From the NCBI GenBank assembly GCA_021648145.1, contig JAKITI010000002.1, positions 62,001 to 126,000 of the forward strand: DNA of 64,000 nt. The letters are read 5' to 3'. Positions 42,998 to 53,260 of the stretch are shown piece by piece (the first letter of the stretch is position 1; each line of letters starts with the position of its first letter). The notes under the pieces were generated by a model. It was not told the origin of the DNA. It saw nothing but the letters and a program-made list of their open reading frames with translations, and did no database searches. A program made the translations under genes and the position numbers. This DNA is from Gammaproteobacteria bacterium (GTDB lineage Bacteria > Pseudomonadota > Gammaproteobacteria > JAADGQ01).

Positions 42998-44458
42998 GTG
43001 AATCAGAGCATAATGAAAATGAGGTTCTCCAGTTCGATTCGTCGACTTACTGTATTAGGGTTTTTGCTGGTTGTAACTCCCTTGACTATTGCTCTGATCA
43101 GCACGGTACTTCAGGTCGACAGATTAGCAGTACAAATGCAAAAAGTGATGCGGGATTCTGTGCAGGCCGTTGAGACAAGCCGACTGATTACCACGCAGGC
43201 ATTAAGCATGGAAAGAAGTGCTGGGCAGTATGGCATTTTACGTGATCCGATATTGCTTGAGCGTTATCAGGCTCAAAGAAAGCAATTGGCTGAAGCGATC
43301 ACACGCTTATTGGCTCTACCACTCGGCGTGGATTTATCGGGTCAAATTACACAGCTTTCACGGCGCGAAGAGGCGATGTATGGGCAGCTAAAAAAATGGG
43401 CTGCCATGTCAGGAAATGATGCACAAATACTTGACCCATCACTTAAGCTTGCAGGTGTTGTACGTCCGATTCCTGGCTCTGTGACAGAGTGGATTGTCGG
43501 CGATAGTGATACCATGAATTTGCAGATTGAACGTGTGCAACAGATGTTATTGTGGCAAGCCATTGCATTAATACCTCTGGCATTAATACTTTCAGGAATT
43601 TTTAGCATATTGATCACTCGGCCATTACGCAATCTGGGAAAAGCCATTCATCGTTTAGGGGCTGGGGAGTGGGCGACTCCTGTATCAGTCTCCGGCCCTC
43701 AGGATGTACTCGAGCTAGGAGAACAGCTGGATTGGATGCGGCAGCGACTGGCTGAACTGGATCAGCAAAAACTTGTTTTTTTGCAGCATGTATCACATGA
43801 GTTAAAAACACCATTGACGGCAATACGTGAAGGAGCAGGGTTACTGCGTGACAAGGTGGTTGGCTCGTTAAATGAAGAGCAGGCTGAGGTGGTGGAAATT
43901 CTTCAGGAGAGTAGTTTACAACTGCAGATGCAGGTTGAAGGCCTGTTAAATTTTAATCTTGCCATGGCGCAAAATAGACCGGCTAAACTTCAAGAGGTTG
44001 ATTTGGCCGGAATGCTTCATGAAGTCATCAAAAAGCATCAACTCGCCATGCGCCCACGACACATCAGTGTAGTCAAAGAAATTCATCCCGTAACGATTTC
44101 AGGTGAGCTTGAGCAGTTGCGAAATGTGATCGATAATCTATTGTCCAATGCTATTAAATACTCTCCGGATTCAGCAGAAATAAAAATAAAACTCGGTATT
44201 GAGGGTTCAATGGCTTGTCTGGATGTGATTGATCAGGGGACTGGAATTAGTACTGAATATCGACAACAAATTTTTGAGCCATTTTTTCAGGGCAAGCAGG
44301 TTATAAAGGGGCCTGTTAAAGGAACTGGTTTAGGCTTGGCTATTGCTCAACGTTATGTTCGTTTGCACAATGGCAGTATTCATGTGATGGAATCGGATCA
44401 TGGCGCGCACTTTAGAGTTTGTTTGCCATTAGATGAAAATAAGAAAAAAAGTGAGTAA
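42998..44458 (+). CDS. glrK: Sensor histidine kinase GlrK (QseE)
   Basis: This 486-residue protein has TM1 (about 17-38), a periplasmic helical domain, TM2 (about 185-207), HAMP, a HisKA box (FLQHVSHELKTPLTAIREG) and an ATPase domain (NLLSNAIKYSP, IDQGTGIS, GTGLGLAIAQRYV). The order kinase, lipoprotein, sigma-54 regulator is that of glrK-qseG-glrR. In enterobacteria this system controls the sRNA GlmY and envelope stress. The start is GTG at 42998, or ATG at 43013. Confidence 0.9.
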   Translation: MNQSIMKMRFSSSIRRLTVLGFLLVVTPLTIALISTVLQVDRLAVQMQKVMRDSVQAVETSRLITTQALSMERSAGQYGILRDPILLERYQAQRKQLAEAITRLLALPLGVDLSGQITQLSRREEAMYGQLKKWAAMSGNDAQILDPSLKLAGVVRPIPGSVTEWIVGDSDTMNLQIERVQQMLLWQAIALIPLALILSGIFSILITRPLRNLGKAIHRLGAGEWATPVSVSGPQDVLELGEQLDWMRQRLAELDQQKLVFLQHVSHELKTPLTAIREGAGLLRDKVVGSLNEEQAEVVEILQESSLQLQMQVEGLLNFNLAMAQNRPAKLQEVDLAGMLHEVIKKHQLAMRPRHISVVKEIHPVTISGELEQLRNVIDNLLSNAIKYSPDSAEIKIKLGIEGSMACLDVIDQGTGISTEYRQQIFEPFFQGKQVIKGPVKGTGLGLAIAQRYVRLHNGSIHVMESDHGAHFRVCLPLDENKKKSE

Positions 44459-44462
44459 TCAA

Positions 44463-45107
44463 ATGCAAGGTTTATTGTCTATCATATTAATATTGTTGCT
44501 TGGAGCGCTTTCCGCTTGTGCACCGATTCATTATGACAAACCAAAAGTGCAACATGAGCCGTTACAAGTGCCATATGAAAATCTGAAAGCTCAACCAAAA
44601 TTAAAGGAAAAGCCTGTAACGGACGTGGTTAGCCAATGTGGTGGAATGTTGAATTACTATGAAACGCTCAGGCTTATGTCTACGAATGAGCTGAAACTGG
44701 GGTTGGTCTCTCTTCGCCTGAGCTTGAATTATACAAAAGACAACTGTAATCGACTGCGTTTGGCTATGCTGCTTGGTTTGCCGGAATTCAGATTGAAAAA
44801 TGATGCAGAAGCAGAACAACTACTCAAGGACTTTCTTGAAAAAGGAGAAGTGCCAGTCATTCAAGATAGGCAAATTGCATGGCTGTTGTCAGATGAAATT
44901 CATTGGCGTAAAAAAATGCAGAGTCACCAGAACTTTTTAAAAAAACAGCTCGAAACAGAACAAACACTCGCTTTAAATTTATGGGAGCGCTTGGCAAAAG
45001 CACAGTCACAATTAGAGCAGCTTCAAAAAATTGATAAAAATATTAATGCTAGGGAGCAGGAAATCAGTGCGCCTTTGACGGATAAGATACTTAATGAACC
45101 AAAATAG
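44463..45107 (+). CDS. qseG: QseG-like outer-membrane lipoprotein
   Basis: This 214-residue protein has a lipoprotein signal (IILILLLGALSAC) with the lipidated Cys at residue 19 from the ATG at 44463, behind GTGAG. The frame is open to an ATG at 44433 inside glrK. The mature part is helical and ends in a coiled coil (EQTLALNLWERLAKAQSQLE). The position between glrK and glrR matches QseG (YfhG), which interacts with the kinase. Sequence similarity alone would be weak. Confidence 0.78.
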   Translation: MQGLLSIILILLLGALSACAPIHYDKPKVQHEPLQVPYENLKAQPKLKEKPVTDVVSQCGGMLNYYETLRLMSTNELKLGLVSLRLSLNYTKDNCNRLRLAMLLGLPEFRLKNDAEAEQLLKDFLEKGEVPVIQDRQIAWLLSDEIHWRKKMQSHQNFLKKQLETEQTLALNLWERLAKAQSQLEQLQKIDKNINAREQEISAPLTDKILNEPK

Positions 45108-46449
45108 AGTTTTACTGGTTGATGATGATCCAAGGCTATTAAAGTTATTGTCGCTTCGGTTGAAATCGGCTGATTTTCAGATTGAAACTGCAACGAGCGG
45201 GCGACAAGCGCTTGGTAAACTCGAAGCTTTTCATCCACATTTAATCATTACCGATTTACAGATGGAAGGGATGGATGGGTTGGCGCTTTTTGATGCGGTG
45301 CAAGATAAGTACCCATCGCTCCCCGTGATTATTTTGACAGCACACGGCACTATTCCCGATGCGATTGATGCAACACATAAAGGGGTTTTTAGTTATCTGA
45401 CCAAACCCTTTGACAGTCAGCAGTTAATCTCTAATGTAAAATCAGCTATTAAACAGTGTTACCCAGTCATGGAAAAAACCGGCGAGGAGATGGCGGCGGA
45501 TTGGCACAATGAAATAATGACACAAAGCCCAGTGATGAACGAATTGCTGAAACAGACGCAACGTATCGCGCAAAGTGAAGTCAGCATACTGATTCAGAGT
45601 GACAGTGGTACAGGTAAGGAGCTACTGGCTCGCGCTGTACATAGAGCTAGCCCTCGACATGAAAAACCTTTTGTGCCGATCAATTGTGCTGCGATTCCTG
45701 ATAACCTGCTGGAGTCGGAGTTGTTTGGTCATCGCAAAGGAGCCTTTACCGGAGCTGACTTTAATCATGTTGGTTTAATTGAGGCCGCTGATGGTGGGGT
45801 TTTGTTTCTTGACGAAATCGGTGATATGCCGCTTGAGTTTCAAGCTAAATTATTGCGCGTATTACAAGAAGGGGAGGTTCGACCTGTGGGTGCGACCCAA
45901 TCCATACCCGTCGATGTAAGAGTTATTTCTGCAACACATACCGATCTGGAAGCCGCCATTCAGGCAGGCACTTTTCGTGAAGATTTATATTACCGTCTTA
46001 ACGTGGTCATGTTGGAGTTGCCGCCACTCAGTGAGCGGCGTGAAGATATTTCATTACTGGCGAATCATTTTTTGAAGCAGTTACAAAAGCGTTCTGAAAA
46101 TTGTATCGCTAAATATTTTTCGCCCGAAGCGATGGAAGCACTGATGACTGCACCATGGCCTGGCAATATACGACAGTTGCTGAATGTGGTGGAGCAGGTT
46201 GCTGTATTAAGTGTTACACCTGCGATATCAGAAGTGCAGATAAATAAAGCGCTGAGAGGAAAGATGGGAGAAATTACTCCGCTGGCTGATGCGCAAAGTG
46301 AATTCGAGAGAAATTACCTGGTGCGTATTTTGCAGATGACCCAGGGAAATGTGACGCAGGCAGCACGCTTGGCAAAACGAAACCGAACTGAGTTTTACAA
46401 ATTGCTGGGTCGTCATCAGCTGGAGCCGAAAATCTTTCGGCATGACTGA
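45094..46449 (+). CDS. glrR: Sigma-54-dependent response regulator GlrR (QseF)
   Basis: This 451-residue protein has a receiver (VLLVDDDPRLLKLL, IITDLQMEGMDG), an AAA+ domain with SDSGTGKELLARAV, an exact GAFTGA loop and GGVLFLDEIGDMPL, and a Fis-type HTH at the end (GNVTQAARLAKRNRTEFYKL). It activates sigma-54 promoters after phosphorylation by GlrK. It overlaps the lipoprotein gene by 14 bases. Confidence 0.93.
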   Translation: MNQNRVLLVDDDPRLLKLLSLRLKSADFQIETATSGRQALGKLEAFHPHLIITDLQMEGMDGLALFDAVQDKYPSLPVIILTAHGTIPDAIDATHKGVFSYLTKPFDSQQLISNVKSAIKQCYPVMEKTGEEMAADWHNEIMTQSPVMNELLKQTQRIAQSEVSILIQSDSGTGKELLARAVHRASPRHEKPFVPINCAAIPDNLLESELFGHRKGAFTGADFNHVGLIEAADGGVLFLDEIGDMPLEFQAKLLRVLQEGEVRPVGATQSIPVDVRVISATHTDLEAAIQAGTFREDLYYRLNVVMLELPPLSERREDISLLANHFLKQLQKRSENCIAKYFSPEAMEALMTAPWPGNIRQLLNVVEQVAVLSVTPAISEVQINKALRGKMGEITPLADAQSEFERNYLVRILQMTQGNVTQAARLAKRNRTEFYKLLGRHQLEPKIFRHD

Positions 46450-46491
46450 GCTTTTCTGAAGCCTAGACATAATGTTTAGCCATTCAAAATT

Positions 46492-46581
46492 TTATTCTAA
46501 CATCCTGAGTAATTGCCACTATTTTGTTTTATACTTCGCGCCCTTTGCCGTTATAAGTAGCCAAGACAAATTATTCTAACA
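46492..46581 (+). repeat. Direct repeat pair upstream of the SulP gene
   Basis: TTATTCTAACA occurs at 46492-46502 and again at 46571-46581, the second copy inside the loop of the hairpin at 46555-46600. It may be a regulator binding site. Confidence 0.4.
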
Positions 46582-46600
46582 AAATTTCGCTTGGCTACTT
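46555..46600. promoter_or_regulatory. Long perfect inverted repeat before the SulP gene
   Basis: AAGTAGCCAAG and CTTGGCTACTT form a perfect 11-base stem with a 24-base loop, ending 25 bases before the start codon. It is not followed by a T run. A 5' leader hairpin controlling translation, or an operator, is plausible. Confidence 0.5.
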
Positions 46601-46625
46601 AAATCTATTTTAGAGACTTTATTTC

Positions 46626-48158
46626 ATGTTTGAAGCACACGCGAGCTCAAAAGTTCGTCTAAAAAATGAACTGCTGTCTGGGTTGACTGTTGCTCTGGCA
46701 TTAGTGCCTGAAGCGGTCGCGTTTGCCTTTGTTGCGGGAGTTCAGCCACTGGTGGGGCTTTATGCTGCTTTTATGGTGGGGCTGATTACCGCTTGCATTG
46801 GCGGCCGACCTGGTATGATTTCTGGTGCAACTGGTGCCTTGGCGGTCGTTATGGTGGCGCTGGTGGCTGATCATGGTGTTGAATATCTATTTGCAGCTGT
46901 GGTGCTGATGGGGGTTATCCAGATATCCGCAGGGGCGCTGAAGATGGGTAAATTCATTCGTATGGTACCGTACCCCGTCATGTTGGGGTTTGTGAATGGT
47001 TTGGCCATTGTTATTTTTCTTGCACAACTACAACACTTTCAAATGCCCGTTGGGGATGATGGTGTGGTTCAGTGGCTCAGCGGCTCGGTTTTGGCTGTAT
47101 TACTTGGGCTTATTCTACTGACTATGGCAATTATTCACTATTTGCCTCGTTTTACCAAAGCAGTTCCCTCCTCTCTGGCCGCTATTATTGTAGTGACGGC
47201 GATTGTTATGATCTTCAATATGGATGTAAAAACAGTCGGTGATCTTGCATCAATTTCAGGGGGATTACCCGATTTTCATATTCCTATGGTGCCACTGACA
47301 TGGGAAACTTTTTGGATTATTTTACCATACTCTGTGATTTTGGCGGCTGTGGGGCTTATTGAATCACTATTAACATTAACTCTTATTGACGAACTAACGG
47401 ATACACGAGGGCATGGTAATCGTGAGTGTCTGGGGCAGGGCACTGCAAATGTTGTGACGGGTTTCTTCGGTGGCATGGGCGGTTGTGCGATGATCGGTCA
47501 AAGCATGATTAACGTCAATTCAGGTGGGCGAGGGCGTTTATCGGGTATTTCAGCTGCGCTGTTCTTACTGGGATTTATTCTGTTTGCATCAGGTCTGATC
47601 GAAATGATTCCTTTGGCGGCATTGATTGGTGTGATGTTTATTGTTGTCATTGGCACTTTTGAGTGGTCAAGCTTTCGTATCCTGAAAAAAATTCCGCGTG
47701 CTGATGCTTTTGTTCTTATTTTAGTCTCTGGAGTGACTGTGGCAACGGATTTGGCGATGGCCGTTGTTGTTGGAGTCATTGTGTCGGCACTTGTATTTGC
47801 TTGGAATGTTGCTAAACGTATGGAGTGTCATATTTCTATCGATGAAAATGGCAGCAAGATTTATGAGTTGAATGGCCCGCTATTCTTTGGATCTATCCAG
47901 AGCTTTCGTGATCTTTTTGATCCTAAAGGTGACCCTGACGATGTTGTTGTTGATTTTAAGAATACGCGTGTCTACGATCACTCAGGGTTAGAGGCAATTG
48001 ATGCTTTAGCTGTGCGTTATGTGAAAGTGGGTAAAAAATTGCATATACGCCATCTAAGTCCTGAATGTAGAAAGTTATTACATCAAGCTGAGGATCTTGT
48101 AGAGGTCAATGTTATTGAAGACCCAAAATACAAAGTTGCAGATAATCAGCTGGGCTGA
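46626..48158 (+). CDS. SulP family anion transporter with STAS domain
   Basis: This 510-residue protein has 10-12 membrane segments. It has the SulP signatures at the N-terminus ([20 protein letters not shown], then [10 protein letters not shown]) and [20 protein letters not shown] in the middle. A C-terminal STAS domain occupies about 395-500 ([20 protein letters not shown]). Members carry sulfate, bicarbonate or other anions, and the substrate cannot be told from this. No carbonic anhydrase or sulfur gene is adjacent. Confidence 0.9.
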   Translation: MFEAHASSKVRLKNELLSGLTVALALVPEAVAFAFVAGVQPLVGLYAAFMVGLITACIGGRPGMISGATGALAVVMVALVADHGVEYLFAAVVLMGVIQISAGALKMGKFIRMVPYPVMLGFVNGLAIVIFLAQLQHFQMPVGDDGVVQWLSGSVLAVLLGLILLTMAIIHYLPRFTKAVPSSLAAIIVVTAIVMIFNMDVKTVGDLASISGGLPDFHIPMVPLTWETFWIILPYSVILAAVGLIESLLTLTLIDELTDTRGHGNRECLGQGTANVVTGFFGGMGGCAMIGQSMINVNSGGRGRLSGISAALFLLGFILFASGLIEMIPLAALIGVMFIVVIGTFEWSSFRILKKIPRADAFVLILVSGVTVATDLAMAVVVGVIVSALVFAWNVAKRMECHISIDENGSKIYELNGPLFFGSIQSFRDLFDPKGDPDDVVVDFKNTRVYDHSGLEAIDALAVRYVKVGKKLHIRHLSPECRKLLHQAEDLVEVNVIEDPKYKVADNQLG

Positions 48159-48183
48159 TTTAAGGAACACGCTGTAATCACTT

Positions 48184-48216
48184 ATCTGAGACCTTTGTAT
48201 ATTGTTGGTCTCAGAT
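48184..48216. terminator. Hairpin between convergent genes
   Basis: ATCTGAGACC pairs perfectly with GGTCTCAGAT around a 13-base loop. It lies between the stops of the SulP gene and the opposing epimerase gene. T runs are poor, so it may be an RNA-stabilising end hairpin as much as a terminator. Confidence 0.55.
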
Positions 48217-48233
48217 GAGAGCGATCAGTCTTA

Positions 48234-49241
48234 TTATATTTTATAAAAATCTCTGTACCACTCTATAAAGAGTGCGATGCCGTCTTCAATGGATGTTGCG
48301 GGCTTAAAGCCAACATCGTTAATTAAATCATCAACATTAGCGTAGGTTTCAGGCACATCACCGGGTTGTAGTGGCATCATATTTCTTTGTGCTTTGATCC
48401 CTAGATTCTTTTCAATAACATCAATGAAATATTGTAATTCAACAGGCTGATTATTGCCTATGTTGTATAGTTTGAACGGCGCGTAGCTGGTTCCACAGTC
48501 GGGGTTTTCTCCTGACCAGTCAGGATTAGGTTTTGATATGTTATCCATCGTGCGTGTGACACCTTCTACGATGTCATCAATGAATGTGAAATCACGTTTG
48601 CACTTGCCGTAGTTGAATACATCAATCGGTTTGCCTTCGAGAATATTTTTAGTAAACATAAAAAGCGCCATATCAGGGCGACCCCACGGGCCATATACGG
48701 TGAAAAATCGTAATCCGGTCGTAGGGAGTTGGTAGAGATGGCTGTATGTATGTGCCATCAGCTCATTGGCTTTTTTACTTGCTGCATAAAGGCTGACGGG
48801 ATGGTCAACATTATCATGCACAGAGAATGGCATCTTTTTATTAGCGCCGTAAACAGAGCTGCTGGATGCATAAACCAAGTGCTCTACACTGTTGTGCCGA
48901 CAGCCTTCCAATATGTTGGTGAAACCGACAATATTGCTGTCAATATAGGCATGAGGGTTCACAAGTGAATAACGAACACCCGCTTGAGCGGCCAGATTAA
49001 CGACACGTTGTGGCTGATGCTTTTTAAAAATCGCAGCAACGGCATCACGGTCTTCAATATCAATTTTAACTTCTGTAAAGTTGTTATGGCTTTTTATTTT
49101 ATCTAATCGTGCCAGTTTTAAATTGACATCATAATAGTCATTGAGGTTGTCAATGCCTATAATTTCATCACCTCTTTCCAGTAATTTTTGTGCAAGTGCG
49201 TTGCCAATAAAACCCGCTGTTCCGGTAATTAAAATTTTCAT
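48234..49241 (-). CDS. NAD-dependent epimerase, UDP-glucuronate 4-epimerase type
   Basis: This 335-residue SDR has [15 protein letters not shown] (nucleotide loop), the catalytic S in [10 protein letters not shown] and Y-x3-K in YAASKKANE. It shows the GlcA 4-epimerase pattern [18 protein letters not shown] and [20 protein letters not shown]. It would turn UDP-GlcA into UDP-GalA for capsule or lipopolysaccharide. It begins two bases after the upstream dehydrogenase stop, so both are in one operon. Confidence 0.88.
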   Translation of the reverse strand: MKILITGTAGFIGNALAQKLLERGDEIIGIDNLNDYYDVNLKLARLDKIKSHNNFTEVKIDIEDRDAVAAIFKKHQPQRVVNLAAQAGVRYSLVNPHAYIDSNIVGFTNILEGCRHNSVEHLVYASSSSVYGANKKMPFSVHDNVDHPVSLYAASKKANELMAHTYSHLYQLPTTGLRFFTVYGPWGRPDMALFMFTKNILEGKPIDVFNYGKCKRDFTFIDDIVEGVTRTMDNISKPNPDWSGENPDCGTSYAPFKLYNIGNNQPVELQYFIDVIEKNLGIKAQRNMMPLQPGDVPETYANVDDLINDVGFKPATSIEDGIALFIEWYRDFYKI

Positions 49242-49243
49242 TT

Positions 49244-50521
49244 TTATAGTCGACCATCAGTTTGTTCGGCTGGGAAAAGGTGCTTGATATCATATAGAAC
49301 TGATTTCTCTTTACCCAGTGCACGAATTTTATCCACACCCATTTCAATGAATTGCTTATGTGATACCGCAACGATAATTGCATCATAAATTCCATTTTCC
49401 AATGAATCTATCGTAGTAATACCGTACTCTTTCTGGGCTTCACTATTGTCAATCCATGGATCATAAACATCAAGTTGAGTATGATAGTCATTAAACTCTT
49501 CAATAATATCAACAACACGAGTGTTGCGCATATCTGGACAATTTTCTTTGAAGGTCAGGCCGAGAAGCAGAATCTTTGAGCCTGACACATGAATCTGCTT
49601 TTTGGTCATTAATTTAACAACCTGCTGGGCAACATAAGCTCCCATTCCATCATTGACGCGCCGTCCGGCGAGGATCATTTCGGGGTGATAACCAATTTCC
49701 TGAGCTTTGTGGGTGAGGTAATAAGGGTCAACACCAATGCAGTGCCCACCGACTAAACCTGGACGGAATGGCAGGAAGTTCCACTTTGTACCTGCGGCAA
49801 GTAAAACTTCTTCAGTATCAATGTCTAATTTATTAAAAATAAGCGCAAGCTCATTGATCAGGGCAATATTGACATCGCGCTGGGTATTTTCAATGACTTT
49901 TGCAGCTTCGGCAACACGAATGGTGCTGGCTTTGTAAGTGCCGGCTGTGATGACCTGTTGGTAAAGTAGATCGACAAAATCAGCCACTTCTGGTGTTGAC
50001 CCTGAGGTGACTTTAAGAATATTACTGACGCGATGCTCTTTGTCACCAGGGTTGATGCGTTCAGGGCTGTAACCTGCATAAAAATCCTGATTATATACAA
50101 GCCCAGACTGTGCCTCCAGGATTGGAATGCAAACTTCTTCAGTTGCACCAGGGTAAACGGTTGATTCATAGATAACAATATCATTAGGTTTAAGCAGTTT
50201 GCCAACAGTTTCACTGGCTTTTTCCAGTGGGGTCAGGTCTGGGCGCTTATTTTTATCAATAGGTGTGGGTACGGTAATGATAAAAATATTACACTCTGCG
50301 AGGTCTTCGGGAGCTGTCGTGTAAGAGAGCAGTGTCGCTTCTTTGAGTATTTCAGGCTCAACTTCCAGAGAGCTGTCTTTTCCTTGTTTTAATTCAGCAA
50401 TGCGTGCGGTGTTCACATCTAGGCCAATGATTGTCATTTTCTTGCCGAATTCGACAGCCAGTGGCAGACCGACATAACCTAGGCCTATCATGCCAATTTT
50501 TGTGGAGTTTAAGTCAAACAT
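49244..50521 (-). CDS. UDP-sugar dehydrogenase (TviB-like, UDP-N-acetyl-hexosamine 6-dehydrogenase type)
   Basis: This 425-residue protein has the Rossmann motif [15 protein letters not shown], the middle domain with [20 protein letters not shown], and the catalytic Cys in [33 protein letters not shown] starts the C-terminal domain. The pattern is closest to TviB/VipA, which oxidises UDP-GlcNAc or UDP-GalNAc to the uronic acid, rather than to UDP-glucose dehydrogenase. With the epimerase it should supply an acidic sugar for surface polysaccharide. Confidence 0.87.
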   Translation of the reverse strand: MFDLNSTKIGMIGLGYVGLPLAVEFGKKMTIIGLDVNTARIAELKQGKDSSLEVEPEILKEATLLSYTTAPEDLAECNIFIITVPTPIDKNKRPDLTPLEKASETVGKLLKPNDIVIYESTVYPGATEEVCIPILEAQSGLVYNQDFYAGYSPERINPGDKEHRVSNILKVTSGSTPEVADFVDLLYQQVITAGTYKASTIRVAEAAKVIENTQRDVNIALINELALIFNKLDIDTEEVLLAAGTKWNFLPFRPGLVGGHCIGVDPYYLTHKAQEIGYHPEMILAGRRVNDGMGAYVAQQVVKLMTKKQIHVSGSKILLLGLTFKENCPDMRNTRVVDIIEEFNDYHTQLDVYDPWIDNSEAQKEYGITTIDSLENGIYDAIIVAVSHKQFIEMGVDKIRALGKEKSVLYDIKHLFPAEQTDGRL

Positions 50522-50748
50522 TATTTTTCCTTTATTACTTGAGCTTTAATATGATAATACGAAGCGATCTCTTGCTTTTTGTTTGGTGCCAATCAATAGT
50601 ATGGTAGATATAACTGATGAATTATAAAATGTAAAGCCATCCTATTGGTCATTAATTAAGGTATTTATCGTACTAATTTAAAGTAAGATGAATGTCCAAA
50701 AATGTATAATATATGAAACGCTGATAAATCAATAATTTAAGTTCTTAT

Positions 50749-51234
50749 TTAATCTTTAATTTTATTGTTAATAAAGAGGGAGTTCATATCGCTGCCCCAT
50801 ATTCTTAATAACTTCCGCACCTCTCCAAGATTAACCTCAGCCGCTGTACTCAACGACTCTCCCAACTCAAATTGATACCCTCGAATACGCAGCATATAAG
50901 CAGGCGGCGCTTCTTTTCCATACGTTTTCCAATAAGCATAAAGCAGCGCTTCAGGAGTCATTGCATGGCTGGTATATGAACAATCTTTACGTGCTGAGAT
51001 TTGTGAATACTGGAAGGGTGCTTCGCAAGACATATCCGCATCAATGAATATAATTTTTTCACGCCCAGTAAGCTCGGTAATATCTTCAACCTGAAGCTGC
51101 ATGTCACAGATGCACTCAACATTTTTAAGTTCCTGAGTTTCTATATAATTGATAAGTTCAGGGCCTAGTGCATCATCACCTCGGCCAGGATTTCCATAAC
51201 CAAAACAGAGAATTTTTTTAGGGGAAGGGGGCAT
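50749..51234 (-). CDS. hoxW: NiFe hydrogenase maturation endopeptidase HoxW
   Basis: This 161-residue protein is read from the ATG at 51234, 7 bases after the hoxH stop. The frame is open to 51375 inside hoxH, but the family starts at KKILCFGYGNPGRGDDALGP. The conserved nickel-binding acidic residues lie in GRGDDALG (near 20) and FIDADMS (near 67). It cleaves the C-terminal tail of HoxH after nickel is inserted. It is the last gene of the hydrogenase run. Confidence 0.9.
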   Translation of the reverse strand: MPPSPKKILCFGYGNPGRGDDALGPELINYIETQELKNVECICDMQLQVEDITELTGREKIIFIDADMSCEAPFQYSQISARKDCSYTSHAMTPEALLYAYWKTYGKEAPPAYMLRIRGYQFELGESLSTAAEVNLGEVRKLLRIWGSDMNSLFINNKIKD

Positions 51235-51241
51235 AGCTGGA

Positions 51242-52720
51242 TTAGCGCTCAATTGTTCCGTCAGAATGTTTAAATAAACGATCAACTTGTTGGCCTGATG
51301 CACCAATGAGTTCAACTTGTAACGGCATTTTCCCCAGTGCGTGTGTTGCACAAGAGAGGCAGGGGTCGTAAGCACGTACCGCGACTTCCAGGTGATTCAG
51401 TAATCCTTCGGTGATTTCGTTACCATCAATATAAGCATCCGCAACGGCGCGTACTGATTCGTTCATTGCTTGATTATTGCTGGTGGTGGATACGATCAGG
51501 TTGGCTTTTTCTACTAAGCCTTCCTCGTTAATAATGTAGTGGTGAAACAGTGTGCCACGTGGTGCTTCAATGACACCGATGCCTTCTTTTCGTTTCTCAT
51601 TACTATGCACCATAAGATCAGTGCCACAAATATCAGGGTCGTGAAGTAGGTCATGAATCGCTTCAGCACAATGCAAGGTTTCAATCATGCGTGCCCAGTG
51701 GTAAGCCAACGTATCCTGAACTAAGCCACCATCAGCAAAAGCACGAAATCTTTTTCTCGCTGCTTCAGCTTGGGGTGTGGAGATAAAGTCACAACTGTTC
51801 AAACGTGCTAATGGGCCCACTCGATACCAGCCGTTCTCTTTGCCCAGTTCGGTAAGAAATGGAAATTTCATGTAGGACCATGGTCGAACTTCTTCACGAA
51901 TGATCTCTTGATAACCACGATAATCAAACTGATCAAATATTTTTTCACCAGTGATTGATGTCGCACGTAGGCCGCCGTGATAAAGCTCCAGCGCACCTTC
52001 CCCATCGACCATGGATAGAAAATGGCTTTGAATGGCTGCAAAATTGTGGTTCTCTGCATGGCTGGTATGGATCTGCTCATTCAGTGTGACGGCTTCTTGC
52101 GTCCAGCTCAGTATGTCATTGATATTTTCCAAAAGCCCATTGCGATCTTCCAGGCTTAAAGCTTTATTCATGCCCCCAGCAATGGCAGCTGTACCATGGA
52201 TACGTTTGCCCGTAATCGCTTTAATAATTTGCTGGCCGTATTTACGAAGTTTAACCCCTTTGAGCGCTAGGTCTGGGTAATCTTCAATAACACCTACGAT
52301 ATTACGATGTGCCAGGTTTGAGCCAAAACCAAACAGAAGATCAGGTGATGAGAGGTGAAAGAAGTGCAGGGCGTGTGATTGTAATACTTGGCCAAAATGC
52401 AGCAGCCGACGCAGTTTTTCCGCTGTTGGTGTCAGTTGCTCGACACCCACAAGCTGGTCAATCGCTTTGGCGGCGGCTAAATGGTGAGAGACTGGACAGA
52501 TGCCACACAAGCGCTGCACGAAAAATGGGACTTCCCAATAGGGTCGCCCTTGGATAAATTTTTCAAAACCACGGAACTCAACAATATGCAAACGTGCTTC
52601 CTGAACGCGACTGTTCTCATCAAGCAATAGTGTGATTTTACCGTGACCCTCAACACGGGTGATAGGATCAATCGCGACACGACGCAGGTTTTGTCTTTTT
52701 TTATTCTCTTTCATACTCAC
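51242..52720 (-). CDS. hoxH: NAD-linked NiFe hydrogenase large subunit HoxH
   Basis: This 492-residue protein has the N-terminal nickel ligands C72 and C75 (RLCGICPVSHH) and the C-terminal ligands C454 and C457 in DPCLSCATH. A 32-residue tail follows H460 and should be removed by HoxW, so this is a precursor that matures normally. It holds the NiFe(CN)2CO centre of the soluble, bidirectional group 3d hydrogenase and works with HoxY. It is 3 bases downstream of hoxY. Confidence 0.95.
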   Translation of the reverse strand: MSMKENKKRQNLRRVAIDPITRVEGHGKITLLLDENSRVQEARLHIVEFRGFEKFIQGRPYWEVPFFVQRLCGICPVSHHLAAAKAIDQLVGVEQLTPTAEKLRRLLHFGQVLQSHALHFFHLSSPDLLFGFGSNLAHRNIVGVIEDYPDLALKGVKLRKYGQQIIKAITGKRIHGTAAIAGGMNKALSLEDRNGLLENINDILSWTQEAVTLNEQIHTSHAENHNFAAIQSHFLSMVDGEGALELYHGGLRATSITGEKIFDQFDYRGYQEIIREEVRPWSYMKFPFLTELGKENGWYRVGPLARLNSCDFISTPQAEAARKRFRAFADGGLVQDTLAYHWARMIETLHCAEAIHDLLHDPDICGTDLMVHSNEKRKEGIGVIEAPRGTLFHHYIINEEGLVEKANLIVSTTSNNQAMNESVRAVADAYIDGNEITEGLLNHLEVAVRAYDPCLSCATHALGKMPLQVELIGASGQQVDRLFKHSDGTIER

Positions 52721-52723
52721 TTC

Positions 52724-53260
52724 CTAATCGTAACGCAGCATCGTTTTTGGTAAAGAGGGTTCACGCCCTTCAATCAGATCACCCAGTACCTTCATAAAAG
52801 CATCAGCTGGGGGTGGGCAACCAGGCAGGTAATAATCTATTTTTACAACTTCATGAATAGGGTGAACTTTATTGAGCAAAAGCGGAACCTCTACATCATT
52901 AGGAATTTGTGGGTTTTCTACGCCTATACCGTTGAGATATGACTCTGCCAAGCACTCTGCTAGTTGGTGATGATTGCGCATGGCAGGCACGCCACCATTG
53001 ATAGAACAGGCTCCGACGGCAATAAGAACTTTACAGTTTGCACGAAACTCTTTGAGCACATGAATATTGTCTGCATTGCATAAACCGCCTTCAACCAAGC
53101 CGATATCACAAATGTCGCAGTGTTTAATATCCGTCAATGGTGAGCGGTTAAACTCGATATGCTCAAGCAGCTCGAAAATTCTTTCATCGATATCAAGAAA
53201 TGACATATGGCAGCCAAAACAGCCCGCGAGGGACGTGGTTGCGATGCGTATTTTATTCAT
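52724..53260 (-). CDS. hoxY: NAD-linked NiFe hydrogenase small subunit HoxY
   Basis: This 178-residue protein has the proximal 4Fe-4S ligands C14 and C17 (AGCFGCHMS), C85 (VGACSINGG) and C148 (LPGCPPPAD). There is no signal peptide, so it is cytoplasmic, as in group 3d enzymes. It passes electrons between HoxH and HoxU. The start overlaps the hoxU stop by eight bases. Confidence 0.94.
   Translation of the reverse strand: MNKIRIATTSLAGCFGCHMSFLDIDERIFELLEHIEFNRSPLTDIKHCDICDIGLVEGGLCNADNIHVLKEFRANCKVLIAVGACSINGGVPAMRNHHQLAECLAESYLNGIGVENPQIPNDVEVPLLLNKVHPIHEVVKIDYYLPGCPPPADAFMKVLGDLIEGREPSLPKTMLRYD

Noticed and set aside
50522-50640. Sigma-54 promoter before the UDP-sugar dehydrogenase (minus-strand TTGGCAC)
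   Set aside because: The GG and GC elements are not ten bases apart, so the -24/-12 pattern fails.
51235-51375. Longer N-terminus of the hydrogenase protease
   Set aside because: It lies inside hoxH in another frame and has no similarity to the protease family, which starts at the ATG at 51234.
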